A stretch of 5,421 bases of DNA from Candidatus Hydrogenedentota bacterium (GTDB taxonomy: Bacteria > Hydrogenedentota > Hydrogenedentia > Hydrogenedentales > SLHB01), in contig JAHDWY010000359.1 in NCBI GenBank assembly GCA_023384315.1, forward strand, positions 1 to 5,421, in the 5' to 3' direction. Below the pieces are notes generated by a model. The model had not been told where the DNA came from, did no database searches, and saw only the letters and a list, made by a program, of their open reading frames with translations. Below, in pieces: positions 1-5,421 of this stretch (within the stretch, counting starts at the first letter, position 1; every line of letters starts with the position of its first letter). A program made the position numbers and the translations under genes.

Positions 1-267
1 GAGCGTATTTTCAACGGCGCACTGACACGCAAGCCGGATCCCTTCGGATCGCTCTCTTTCGGTCAAGAGGTTTCGTTCAGCCGAAGAGTGGGTTCCGGAT
101 CCCCTGGCGAGCCGAATCCGGCACTTGCCACAGGTGCCCTGTCCCCCGCAGGGATAATCAAGGAATACCCCCGCCCGCGCGGCGGCCTCGCGTACGGTCG
201 TACCGGGACGAACCGTCACCGACCGCCCCTGAGGTTCAAACGTTACCGATACCGGCTCGTCGCCCAT
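1..267 (-). CDS. N-terminal [2Fe-2S] ferredoxin domain, probably of a corrinoid-activation (RACE/ASKHA, DUF4445-type) protein; partial, runs off the left edge
   Basis: The 89 codons visible here read without a stop to base 1. Cysteines C40, C46, C49 and C81 form a C-x5-C-x2-C-x31-C [2Fe-2S] pattern, centred on YPCGGQGTCGKCRI (residues 38-51). This is followed by LLTERE (67-72) and the closing GIRLACQC (76-83). The beta-grasp start (VSVTFEPQG, then a second strand near VTVRPGTTV) fits the fold. The run CGGQGTCGKC, then LT-x-x-E, then G-x-RLACQ is typical of the N-terminus of long (about 600 aa) ferredoxin/ASKHA proteins. Those use ATP and low-potential electrons to reduce oxidised Co(II) corrinoid proteins of methyltransferase systems. 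The start is well fixed: ATG at 265-267 has an in-frame TGA at 274-276 and a purine-rich GAGGGGG just upstream, though the spacing is short. It lies 54 bp downstream of gltA on the same strand. The ferredoxin domain is seen directly; the ASKHA C-terminus is inferred, and a stand-alone ferredoxin or an oxidoreductase domain is possible. Confidence 0.85.
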   Translation of the reverse strand, partial: MGDEPVSVTFEPQGRSVTVRPGTTVREAAARAGVFLDYPCGGQGTCGKCRIRLARGSGTHSSAERNLLTERERSEGIRLACQCAVENTL

Positions 268-321
268 GCCCCCTCAAATTGCAGGCGAAGGCCATGCGGC
301 GCCCGCCCACGCGGTGGCGCG

Positions 322-1596
322 CTACCGCTTGTCCACCGGGATGAACGTACGCTTGTTTTCACCCGTGTATATCTGACGGGGCCGATGGATGCGGTTATCC
401 GGGTCCTTGCGCATCTCCAGCCACTGCGCAATCCAGCCGGGCAGGCGCCCAATCGAGAACAAAACGGTAAACATGTTCGTTGGGAAACCCATTGCGCGAT
501 AAATAATGCCGCTGTAGAAGTCGACATTCGGATACAACTTTTTCTCTATGAAATAGTCGTCATTGAGCGCCACATCTTCGATATTCTTCGCCAAATCCAG
601 CAATGGGTCGCTTATACCCATTTCGTTCAGAACTTCGTCGCACGCCTTCTTGATAATCTTCGCCCGCGGATCGAAGTTCTTGTAGACGCGGTGGCCAAAG
701 CCCATTAACCGGAATCCGGAATCCTTCTTCTTCGCCAATTCGACGTATTTCTTGTAGTCACCGCCGTCCGCCAGGATCTTCTCCAGCATTTCGATAACGG
801 CCTGGTTCGCGCCGCCATGGAGGGGACCCCACAACCCGCTGATGCCCGCCGATATTGACGCGTACAGATTGGCCTGGCTGCTGCCGACCATGCGTACGGT
901 GGACGTACTGCAATTCTGCTCATGGTCGGCATGAAGAATAAGTAGCTGGTTGAGCGCGCGCTCCTGAACGTCGGATACGACATACTCTTCGGCCGGAGAA
1001 CCGAACATCATCCGCAAGAAATTCGCCGCGTAGCTTAACTCCGCCTTGGGGTACAGGATGGGTTCGCCACGGGAGATCTTGTAGGAAAACGCCGCAATCG
1101 TCTTTGCCTGCCCAAGCAGACGGCGAATGTTCAACTCCACCTGCTCGTTCGTTTCGGAGTCCGGATAAAACGTGTACAACGACGCCACCATGGCCGAAAG
1201 AATCGCCATGGGGTGCGCCGTCGGCGGATAATGGTCAAAGAAATTCATCATCCCTTCGTGGATGAAACTGTGATTCGTAAGTTGGCGGCGCCATTCCAAG
1301 AGTTCCGGCTTGGTGGGAAGGTGATCGTAGATGAGAAGGTACGCCACTTCCGGGAACTTCGAGTTCGTTGCCAGCTCTTCAATCGGGTATCCCCGGTACC
1401 GGAGAATCCCCTTCTCCCCGTCGATAAACGTGATCGAACTCTTGCAGGACCCGGTATTCCCGTACCCGTGATCGTATGTGATGGCACCCGTCTTCGCCCG
1501 AAGCGTGCTGATGTCGATGGCCGTCTCGCCTTCGGTACCCTCAAACACCGGGAATTCGTATTCTTTTCCCTCGAAGATTAATTTCGCAGTGCTCAT
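322..1596 (-). CDS. gltA: Citrate synthase (type II, hexameric-type)
   Basis: Condenses acetyl-CoA and oxaloacetate to citrate and CoA, the entry step of the TCA cycle, in the cytoplasm. The 424-aa product is close to E. coli GltA (427 aa). Visible active-site elements are H222 in LHADHEQN, the catalytic H260 in GPLHGGAN, H302 in the family signature GFGHRVYKNFDPR (299-311), R311, and the catalytic D359 in PNVDFYSG. The N-terminal beta-rich region (residues 1-60, with ITYDHGYGNTGSCKSSITFIDG-like spacing) is the part present in Gram-negative type II enzymes and missing from the short dimeric forms. The start is taken as ATG at 1594-1596 because GGAG lies 6 nt upstream (1603-1606) and MSTAKLIFEGKEYEFP matches the usual family N-terminus. 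A GTG at 1638 would add 14 unconserved residues. The stop is TAG at 322-324. It is divergent from nhaA, and a ferredoxin-domain gene follows on the same strand. Its own promoter is called at 1735-1764. Confidence 0.97.
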   Translation of the reverse strand: MSTAKLIFEGKEYEFPVFEGTEGETAIDISTLRAKTGAITYDHGYGNTGSCKSSITFIDGEKGILRYRGYPIEELATNSKFPEVAYLLIYDHLPTKPELLEWRRQLTNHSFIHEGMMNFFDHYPPTAHPMAILSAMVASLYTFYPDSETNEQVELNIRRLLGQAKTIAAFSYKISRGEPILYPKAELSYAANFLRMMFGSPAEEYVVSDVQERALNQLLILHADHEQNCSTSTVRMVGSSQANLYASISAGISGLWGPLHGGANQAVIEMLEKILADGGDYKKYVELAKKKDSGFRLMGFGHRVYKNFDPRAKIIKKACDEVLNEMGISDPLLDLAKNIEDVALNDDYFIEKKLYPNVDFYSGIIYRAMGFPTNMFTVLFSIGRLPGWIAQWLEMRKDPDNRIHRPRQIYTGENKRTFIPVDKR

Positions 1597-1602
1597 ACTG
1601 AT

Positions 1603-1606
1603 CTCC
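1603..1606 (-). promoter_or_regulatory. Ribosome binding site of gltA
   Basis: On the minus strand the sequence reads AAACGGAGATCAGT and then ATG. GGAG sits 6 nt before the ATG at 1596, which favours this start over the in-frame GTG at 1638. Confidence 0.7.
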
Positions 1607-1610
1607 GTTT

Positions 1611-1638
1611 GTGCGCGGACTTGACGCCCCTCGCACAC
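1611..1638 (-). other. Possible stem-loop in the gltA leader, just upstream of the Shine-Dalgarno sequence
   Basis: In the mRNA sense GTGTGCG (1638-1632) can pair with CGCGCAC (1617-1611), giving a 7-bp stem with one G-U pair and a 14-nt loop. The stem ends 4 nt before the GGAG of gltA. A second, 5-bp hairpin (CCCCG/CGGGG, 1683-1698, 6-nt loop) lies higher in the same leader. Neither has a U-tract, so they are not terminators. They could shape translation or mRNA stability, or be chance pairings in GC-rich DNA. Confidence 0.3.
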
Positions 1639-1734
1639 CGAACCCCCCGGTTACTCTGAGTTAAGAATTCTCCGCCCATTACCCCCGAAATCGCGGGGCT
1701 CGCACCGCCCCTGCGTTTTTCCAAGAGGAAGGTT

Positions 1735-1764
1735 ACTATATCCGGCGAAGGCCGTGTGAATCAA
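1735..1764 (-). promoter_or_regulatory. Predicted sigma70-type promoter for gltA
   Basis: On the minus strand, TTGATT (1764-1759; 4 of 6 match TTGACA) is followed by an 18-bp spacer and TATAGT (1740-1735; 5 of 6 match TATAAT). Transcription would start near 1728 and give a leader of roughly 130 nt before the gltA ATG. It is the best-looking promoter in the window. The call comes from inspection only. Confidence 0.6.
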
Positions 1765-1829
1765 CCCCTACTCCCGAACAGGACGCGAGCGAATATCAAT
1801 CACAACGTTCGCCGCTATTTCGAACTTAC

Positions 1830-1858
1830 TAGACATGAGGGGGAAAAATGACCAAAAT
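1830..1858 (+). promoter_or_regulatory. Candidate promoter for nhaA (and probably tag)
   Basis: TAGACA (1830-1835; 5 of 6 match TTGACA) is followed by 17 bp and CAAAAT (1853-1858; 4 of 6 match TATAAT). A start near 1865 would leave about 25 nt of leader containing the nhaA Shine-Dalgarno. The -10 is imperfect, so this promoter may be weak or need an activator. It overlaps the inverted repeat at 1835-1868. Confidence 0.4.
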
Positions 1859-1868
1859 ATGCCCTCAT
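1835..1868. repeat. 7-bp inverted repeat bracketing the nhaA -10 region (possible operator)
   Basis: ATGAGGG (1835-1841) and CCCTCAT (1862-1868) are perfect inverted copies, 20 bp apart and about 27 bp centre to centre. The left arm begins at the last base of the putative -35, and the right arm covers the predicted transcription start. Such a position would suit a dimeric regulator of nhaA. No regulator gene is visible in the window, and one 7-bp match can arise by chance. Confidence 0.35.
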
Positions 1869-1890
1869 CATCCGGAAGGACTCATCACGA

Positions 1891-3279
1891 ATGGCCAAAG
1901 AAGAACACTTGCCCCAATTGGAACAGGTATCCCCGCTGACGCTTTTCTTTAAGCAAGATGCGGTCGCAGCGGGACTCCTCTTGTTTTCAGCACTTGCCGC
2001 GCTCATCGTCGCCAACAGTCCCGCTCACGATTGGTACGAGCACTTGTGGCATACCCATTTCGGATTCTCTCTCGGAGACTGGACGCTCGACCAAACCCTG
2101 CACCATTGGATTAACGATGGGCTTATGGCCATTTTCTTCTTTATGGTGGGACTCGAGATAAAGCGAGAGTTGATGGTCGGCGAGTTGGCCAGTTTCCGCA
2201 AGGCGCTATTACCGGCCATGGCAGCGGCGGGGGGGATGATATTCCCCGCACTGATCTTTGTGCTGTTCAATTTTGAAACAGAGGCGGCCAAGGGCTGGGG
2301 TATTCCCATGGCAACCGACATCGCCTTCGCAACCGGGGTACTTGCCCTGATTGGCAAACGTGTACCCGCCGCCATCGGTGTCTTTCTGGTCGCCTTGGCG
2401 ATTGTGGACGACATCGGGTCGGTTTTGGTCATCGCCGTGTTTTATACGGAGCAACTGGCGTTGCGGCCCTTGTTGATTGGTGCATTTCTGATTCTACTTT
2501 CGTTTGGCATGTGCCGGCTCGGAGTCCGCTGGACCTTCCCGTACGTCATCGTGGGCGCCATCATATGGTTCGAGTTTTTGCAGTCCGGTGTCCACGCCAC
2601 GATAGCGGGAGTTCTCCTCGCGTTTACCATACCCGCGGACGCCCGATACGAGACGCCCCACTTTTTTGGGCGGATGACCACGCTCCTCTATCGCTTCACC
2701 GACGCGGAGGATTATAAGAACCCGCTTCTGGTAAATGCGCGCCAGCAATCCTTGATTCGGGCGATCCTGAAGGAGTGTCACCATGTGGAGGCGCCCTTGC
2801 AACGCATCGAGCACCTGCTCCATCCCTTCAGCGTCTTCGTTATCATGCCTATCTTCGCCTTCGCCAATTCTGGCGTCGTCATCGACTTTTCCACCGTGGG
2901 AAACATGTTGCTGCAGCCGGTCACCCTGGGCGCACTCGCCGGTTTGATGCTGGGCAAACAGATCGGCGTCATGGCGTTTTCCATGGCGGCGGTCAAACTG
3001 GGTTGGGCCGAGCTTCCCAAGGGAATCCGTTGGACCCACATCTACGGCGTCAGCTGGCTGGCAGGCATCGGATTCACCATGGCCCTTTTCATCGATGAAC
3101 TGGCTTTCAAGACGACCGGCCTCACCGGTGAAGCCGCCGAAGTCATGCTGCGCCATCTCGCCGAGGCCAAGGTCGGCATCTTCCTGGCCAGTTTCCTGTC
3201 GGGTCTGGGCGGATTCCTGTTATTGCGCTATTTCTGCCGCAACACGCCGCCGGAAGAGGCGCGCGTATCCGCGCACTGA
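1891..3279 (+). CDS. nhaA: Na+/H+ antiporter NhaA, long form with enlarged cytoplasmic loop
   Basis: Inner-membrane secondary transporter that exports Na+ (or Li+) in exchange for external H+, for sodium tolerance and pH homeostasis. The 462-aa product is longer than E. coli NhaA (388 aa). Family landmarks are all present: INDGLMAIFFFMVGLEIKRE (residues 74-93); D143 in ATDIAFATG; the ion-binding pair D173-D174 in AIVDDIGSV; H235 in SGVHATIAGV; R305, E307 and H311 in APLQRIEHLLHP, matching E. coli R250, E252 and H256 of the pH-sensing region; K356 in LGKQIGV, matching K300; and GIGFTMALFI (392-401). About ten or more hydrophobic segments are visible from residue 24 to about 448. About 45 extra residues (roughly 252-300, polar and charged) sit between the segment after H235 and the RIEH motif, accounting for most of the added length. 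The ATG start has GGAAGGA (1874-1880) 10 nt upstream. Divergent from gltA; tag follows 19 bp downstream. Confidence 0.97.
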   Translation: MAKEEHLPQLEQVSPLTLFFKQDAVAAGLLLFSALAALIVANSPAHDWYEHLWHTHFGFSLGDWTLDQTLHHWINDGLMAIFFFMVGLEIKRELMVGELASFRKALLPAMAAAGGMIFPALIFVLFNFETEAAKGWGIPMATDIAFATGVLALIGKRVPAAIGVFLVALAIVDDIGSVLVIAVFYTEQLALRPLLIGAFLILLSFGMCRLGVRWTFPYVIVGAIIWFEFLQSGVHATIAGVLLAFTIPADARYETPHFFGRMTTLLYRFTDAEDYKNPLLVNARQQSLIRAILKECHHVEAPLQRIEHLLHPFSVFVIMPIFAFANSGVVIDFSTVGNMLLQPVTLGALAGLMLGKQIGVMAFSMAAVKLGWAELPKGIRWTHIYGVSWLAGIGFTMALFIDELAFKTTGLTGEAAEVMLRHLAEAKVGIFLASFLSGLGGFLLLRYFCRNTPPEEARVSAH

Positions 3280-3298
3280 GAACAAGGATCATCGCGCA

Positions 3299-3880
3299 AT
3301 GGCGGTAAGACGTTGTGAATGGGCCCGGGGCGAATTGGATATCGCATACCACGACGAGGAGTGGGGGGTGCCCGTGCATGACGACCGGACCCTGTTCGAG
3401 TTCCTCATTCTGGAAGGGGCCCAGGCAGGCTTGAGTTGGTCGACCATTCTCAAGAAGCGCGAGGGTTACCGCGTCTTGTTCGACAACTTCGACGCCAAGA
3501 AGGTTGCGCGTTACGACGCCCGCAGGATCGCCAAATTGCTTGACGATCCCCGCATCGTGCGCAACCGTCTCAAAGTGGAATCCACAGTGGACAACGCCAA
3601 AGCCTTTCTCGCGGTCCAGAAAGAGTTCGGCTCGTTCGATGCCTACATATGGCAGTTCACCGGAGGCAAGCCCATCGTCAATCGTTGGAAGTCGCTCAAA
3701 GAGATCCCGGCCCGCACCGTCGAATCCGACGCCATGAGCAAGGACTTGAAGAAGCGCGGGTTCCGCTTCGTCGGCTCGACCATCTGCTACGCCTTCATGC
3801 AGGCCACCGGCATGGTCAACGACCACACAATAGACTGTTTCCGATATCGCGAGGTCACCAAGAGGCTGGCAAGACGATAG
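3299..3880 (+). CDS. tag: DNA-3-methyladenine glycosylase I
   Basis: Base-excision repair enzyme that removes 3-methyladenine from alkylated DNA by cleaving the N-glycosidic bond. The 193-aa product is the usual length (E. coli Tag 187 aa). The zinc-snap ligands of the family are C6 (RRCEW), H18 (AYHDEEWGVP), H176 and C180 (VNDHTIDC). E39 and W47 lie in LEGAQAGLSWSTILKKRE, which forms the base-binding pocket. The strongly conserved C-terminal KKRGFRFVGSTICYAFMQA (151-169) is present. The start is ATG at 3299-3301, with AAGGA 10 nt upstream. Starting further upstream in the same frame would read through the 3' end of nhaA with a non-conserved, arginine-rich sequence, so the longer form is rejected. 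With a 19-bp gap it is likely co-transcribed with nhaA; no functional link between the two is evident beyond possible stress protection. Confidence 0.97.
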   Translation: MAVRRCEWARGELDIAYHDEEWGVPVHDDRTLFEFLILEGAQAGLSWSTILKKREGYRVLFDNFDAKKVARYDARRIAKLLDDPRIVRNRLKVESTVDNAKAFLAVQKEFGSFDAYIWQFTGGKPIVNRWKSLKEIPARTVESDAMSKDLKKRGFRFVGSTICYAFMQATGMVNDHTIDCFRYREVTKRLARR

Positions 3881-3965
3881 GCGCATTCCAGCGTCAGCTT
3901 TTGGCACAGGCTTTGGTTTCCAAGCGCAATATGTTAGATATCAAGGTCTTCGCCTGGGGATTGTG

Positions 3966-3982
3966 GTCGGCACTTCGCCGGC
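3966..3982 (+). other. Small stem-loop in the gap upstream of the nucleotidyltransferase gene
   Basis: GTCGGC (3966-3971) can pair with GCCGGC (3977-3982), a 6-bp stem with one G-U pair around the loop ACTTC. It ends 14 nt before the Shine-Dalgarno at 3997. No U-tract follows, so it is not a standard terminator of the nhaA-tag transcript. The rest of the 131-bp gap (3881-4011) shows no strong promoter: TTAGAT at 3934-3939 is at best a poor -10. Read-through from tag is therefore possible. Confidence 0.25.
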
Positions 3983-3996
3983 AAGCAGTGGCATGC

Positions 3997-4002
3997 AAGG
4001 AG
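3997..4002 (+). promoter_or_regulatory. Ribosome binding site that fixes a GTG start
   Basis: AAGGAG lies 9 nt before GTG at 4012-4014. The protein begins MKAIIIGAGRG from that GTG, exactly where family members start, so the GTG is taken as the true initiation codon. Confidence 0.75.
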
Positions 4003-4011
4003 CCTTAGCAC

Positions 4012-4767
4012 GTGAAAGCAATCATCATCGGGGCGGGCCGTGGGGCGCGATTGATGCCTCACACGGCGGACTCGCCCAAGTGTTTCGCTGAAGTGGGCGG
4101 GAAGCGCATCCTGGATTGGGGTTTGGTAGCGCTCGCGGCCGGCGGACTGACGGATATCGTCTACATCGGCGGGTATCAGATCGACCTCATTAAGCGCGAG
4201 TACCCCGCGTTCACCTTTTGCCATAACGCGGATTGGCCGAACAACAACATCATGGAGTCGCTCATGCACGCCGAAGCGCACATGGACGGCGGCTTCGTCT
4301 GCGCCTATAGCGATATCCTGTACACGCCGGAAATTATCGGCGAACTCGTGAAATCCACGCACGACTGCACCTTGGTCTGCGACACTGACTGGCGCGCTCG
4401 ATACGTCCAGCGGACGGAGCATCCCGAGGAAGACGGGGAGAAAGTGCGGTTGGACGGCAACATGCGGGTCGCGGCCATCAACCGGACGATGCCGTCGGAG
4501 GACGCTTTCGGCGAGTACATCGGCGTGGCGCAGTTTACGTCCGATGGCGCCGCCGCGTTGAAGCGCCACTACCACGACGCCCGCGAACGCCATGGTGACG
4601 GTCCCTTCCAGGCGGCCAAGACGTTTCGCAAAGCCTATCTCATCGATTTGTTCCAGCACATGATCGACGCGGGGGTGGACATGCACGCCCAGCCGACCCA
4701 TGGCGGATACATGGAAATCGACACGAACCAGGATTTTCAGATCGCACGAAAGGAATGGGCTGTATGA
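4012..4767 (+). CDS. Nucleotidyltransferase, LicC-like (sugar-phosphate/phosphocholine cytidylyltransferase family)
   Basis: A 251-aa cytoplasmic enzyme with the GT-A-like nucleotidyltransferase fold. It probably joins an NTP to a phosphorylated sugar or alcohol, releasing pyrophosphate. The N-terminal nucleotide-binding loop reads IIGAGRGARL (5-14), followed by SPKC (21-24) with the conserved lysine K23. D101 (AYSDI) is the expected first metal ligand, and D237 in YMEIDTNQDFQ (233-243) the second. NNNIMESLMHAE (77-88) and the GEYIGVAQF block (167-175) recall LicC-type phosphocholine cytidylyltransferases, whose C-terminus has a very similar EID-x-x-QD motif. The substrate cannot be read from the sequence: CTP with phosphocholine, or another activated head group or sugar, are all possible. 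GTG start with a good Shine-Dalgarno. The TGA stop overlaps the next gene's ATG (ATGA), implying coupled translation with the MetE-like protein. It is separated from tag by 131 bp. Confidence 0.85.
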   Translation: MKAIIIGAGRGARLMPHTADSPKCFAEVGGKRILDWGLVALAAGGLTDIVYIGGYQIDLIKREYPAFTFCHNADWPNNNIMESLMHAEAHMDGGFVCAYSDILYTPEIIGELVKSTHDCTLVCDTDWRARYVQRTEHPEEDGEKVRLDGNMRVAAINRTMPSEDAFGEYIGVAQFTSDGAAALKRHYHDARERHGDGPFQAAKTFRKAYLIDLFQHMIDAGVDMHAQPTHGGYMEIDTNQDFQIARKEWAV

Positions 4768-5421
4768 GCCGAAGCTTCCCTCTGTTTCCCGCGGGCGTCG
4801 TCGGGAGCATGCCCCGGTCGCAGTTTGTCCGCGATCTCCTTGACCCGGAGCGGACGCCCACAAACGTGCGCGACTTCGAAAAACGCATGAATGCGGCCGT
4901 GGACTACATCCTCGCGGTGCAGGAATCCGCGGGACTGGACATCGTCTCCGACGGCGAGTACCGGCGCCGTTCGTACATCGGCATCATCGCCGACGTGTGC
5001 GACGGGTTCCGGCTGGAGCGGAAAGCTGGTGTCTGGTGGCACACGGTCGTGAAGCCCCTCGATTACGTCCGGCCGGGGCTTGCGGCGAAGGAAGCGCTGT
5101 ACCTGCGCGAACGAACCGATCGGCTAATCAAAGTGGCCTTGCCCTCGCCGTACTTGCTGGGCCAGCGCATGTGGAACGAAACGGATTCGGTGTCAGCCTA
5201 CCCCACGCGGGAAGCCTTCATGGAAGCGCTCGTGCCGATTCTGCGCGGTGAGCTCATTGCCTTGCGAGACGCGGGCGCGGACATTGTGCAGTTCGACGAT
5301 CCCCATCTCTGCCTCTTCGTGGACGAGCGGGTTCGTGGAAAGTTTGCCGATCCCCAGCGTGAAATTGATCTCTGTGTCGACCTTCTGAACCGGATCATGG
5401 ACGGCGTCGACGGCGTGACTA
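4764..5421 (+). CDS. MetE-like (cobalamin-independent methionine synthase C-terminal/UROD-MetE fold) protein; partial, runs off the right edge
   Basis: 219 codons are visible with no stop. The protein opens with FPAGVVGSMPRS (8-19), the first-strand motif of MetE catalytic-domain proteins (TTIGSFPQT in MetE). DIVSDGEYRRRSYI (59-72) matches the family's conserved DGE-x-x-R segment. PSPYLLG (127-133) and GADIVQFDDPHL (171-182) match the strands before the zinc site. In methionine synthase the latter block usually ends in DEP; here it is DDP (178-180). The His-x-Cys zinc ligands would be expected soon after the window's last residues (MDGVDGVT), so the metal site cannot be checked. Known members of this fold move methyl or alkyl groups to a thiol bound to zinc, but many stand-alone paralogues have unknown substrates. 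The start is ATG at 4764, overlapping the upstream stop by 4 bp, so the two are probably co-translated. It lacks MetE's own N-terminal half at this end, resembling short core-MetE proteins. True methionine synthase activity is not established. Confidence 0.82.
   Translation, partial: MSRSFPLFPAGVVGSMPRSQFVRDLLDPERTPTNVRDFEKRMNAAVDYILAVQESAGLDIVSDGEYRRRSYIGIIADVCDGFRLERKAGVWWHTVVKPLDYVRPGLAAKEALYLRERTDRLIKVALPSPYLLGQRMWNETDSVSAYPTREAFMEALVPILRGELIALRDAGADIVQFDDPHLCLFVDERVRGKFADPQREIDLCVDLLNRIMDGVDGVT

Noticed and set aside
268..321. Possible terminator between gltA and the ferredoxin-domain gene
   Set aside because: Only short GC-rich pairings (such as CCAC/GTGG) are present and no U-tract follows, so no terminator is called.
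88..708. Plus-strand open frame of 206 codons opposite the ferredoxin-domain gene and gltA
   Set aside because: It is antisense to two well-supported genes, its translation is proline/arginine-rich with no family features, and it has no convincing ribosome binding site.
1848..1952. 34-codon upstream frame (ATG at 1848) overlapping the nhaA start, preceded by GAGGGGG
   Set aside because: The ribosome-site match is fair, but the candidate promoter would start transcription downstream of this ATG, and the peptide resembles nothing known. It would be worth reviving only if the transcription start maps upstream of 1848.
3095..3298. Longer N-terminus for tag, starting inside nhaA
   Set aside because: The extra 68 residues are an out-of-frame reading of the nhaA 3' end, and Tag proteins start at the Met-x-x-x-R-C region found at 3299.
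3143..3907. Minus-strand open frame of 254 codons opposite nhaA and tag
   Set aside because: It mirrors the codon pattern of tag, which carries all its zinc and active-site residues in the plus-strand frame. The antisense product has no recognisable motif.
3931..4008. 25-codon frame (ATG at 3931, TAG at 4006-4008) ending 3 bp before the GTG of the nucleotidyltransferase
   Set aside because: There is no Shine-Dalgarno before its ATG and no recognisable sequence. A coupled leader peptide cannot be supported from sequence alone.
3934..4863. Minus-strand open frame of 309 codons opposite the nucleotidyltransferase
   Set aside because: The plus-strand gene has clear nucleotidyltransferase motifs and a good Shine-Dalgarno. 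The long antisense frame is a by-product of GC-rich third positions.

Overview
The window is an ordinary-looking stretch of bacterial chromosome. It is fairly GC-rich (clearly above 50% by eye, not computed) and densely packed, with six protein genes, two of them cut by the window edges. I see no tRNA, rRNA, CRISPR array, insertion sequence or phage gene. The mix is a Gram-negative-type hexameric citrate synthase, an NhaA antiporter with an enlarged cytoplasmic loop, a Tag glycosylase, and accessory proteins of the corrinoid-activation, LicC-like and MetE-like families. This would fit an uncultured or environmental Gram-negative bacterium, but nothing here fixes the phylum.

Left part, minus strand (1-1596): gltA (citrate synthase, TCA cycle entry) is followed 54 bp downstream, on the same strand, by the start of a gene whose first 89 codons encode a [2Fe-2S] ferredoxin domain. 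That domain resembles the N-terminus of the ferredoxin/ASKHA proteins that reductively reactivate corrinoid proteins. The gene runs off the left edge. I see no terminator between the two, so they may be co-transcribed.

Middle (1597-1890): a 294-bp divergent intergenic region. It holds a good sigma70-type promoter for gltA (TTGATT-18-TATAGT on the minus strand), a roughly 130-nt gltA leader with two possible hairpins, and a weaker promoter candidate for nhaA. A 7-bp inverted repeat (ATGAGGG...CCCTCAT) brackets the nhaA -10 element.

Right part, plus strand (1891-5421): nhaA (Na+/H+ antiporter) and tag (3-methyladenine DNA glycosylase I) are 19 bp apart and probably share a transcript. After a 131-bp gap comes a second pair: a GTG-started LicC-like nucleotidyltransferase and a MetE-like methyltransferase-fold protein. 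They overlap by 4 bp (ATGA), which suggests translational coupling. The second gene is cut at codon 219, where the Zn-binding His-x-Cys motif of its family would be expected soon after.

Four genes have recognisable functions (gltA, nhaA, tag, and by fold the nucleotidyltransferase). The part most likely to hide something undescribed is the nucleotidyltransferase/MetE-like pair at the right edge, whose substrates cannot be read from the sequence.
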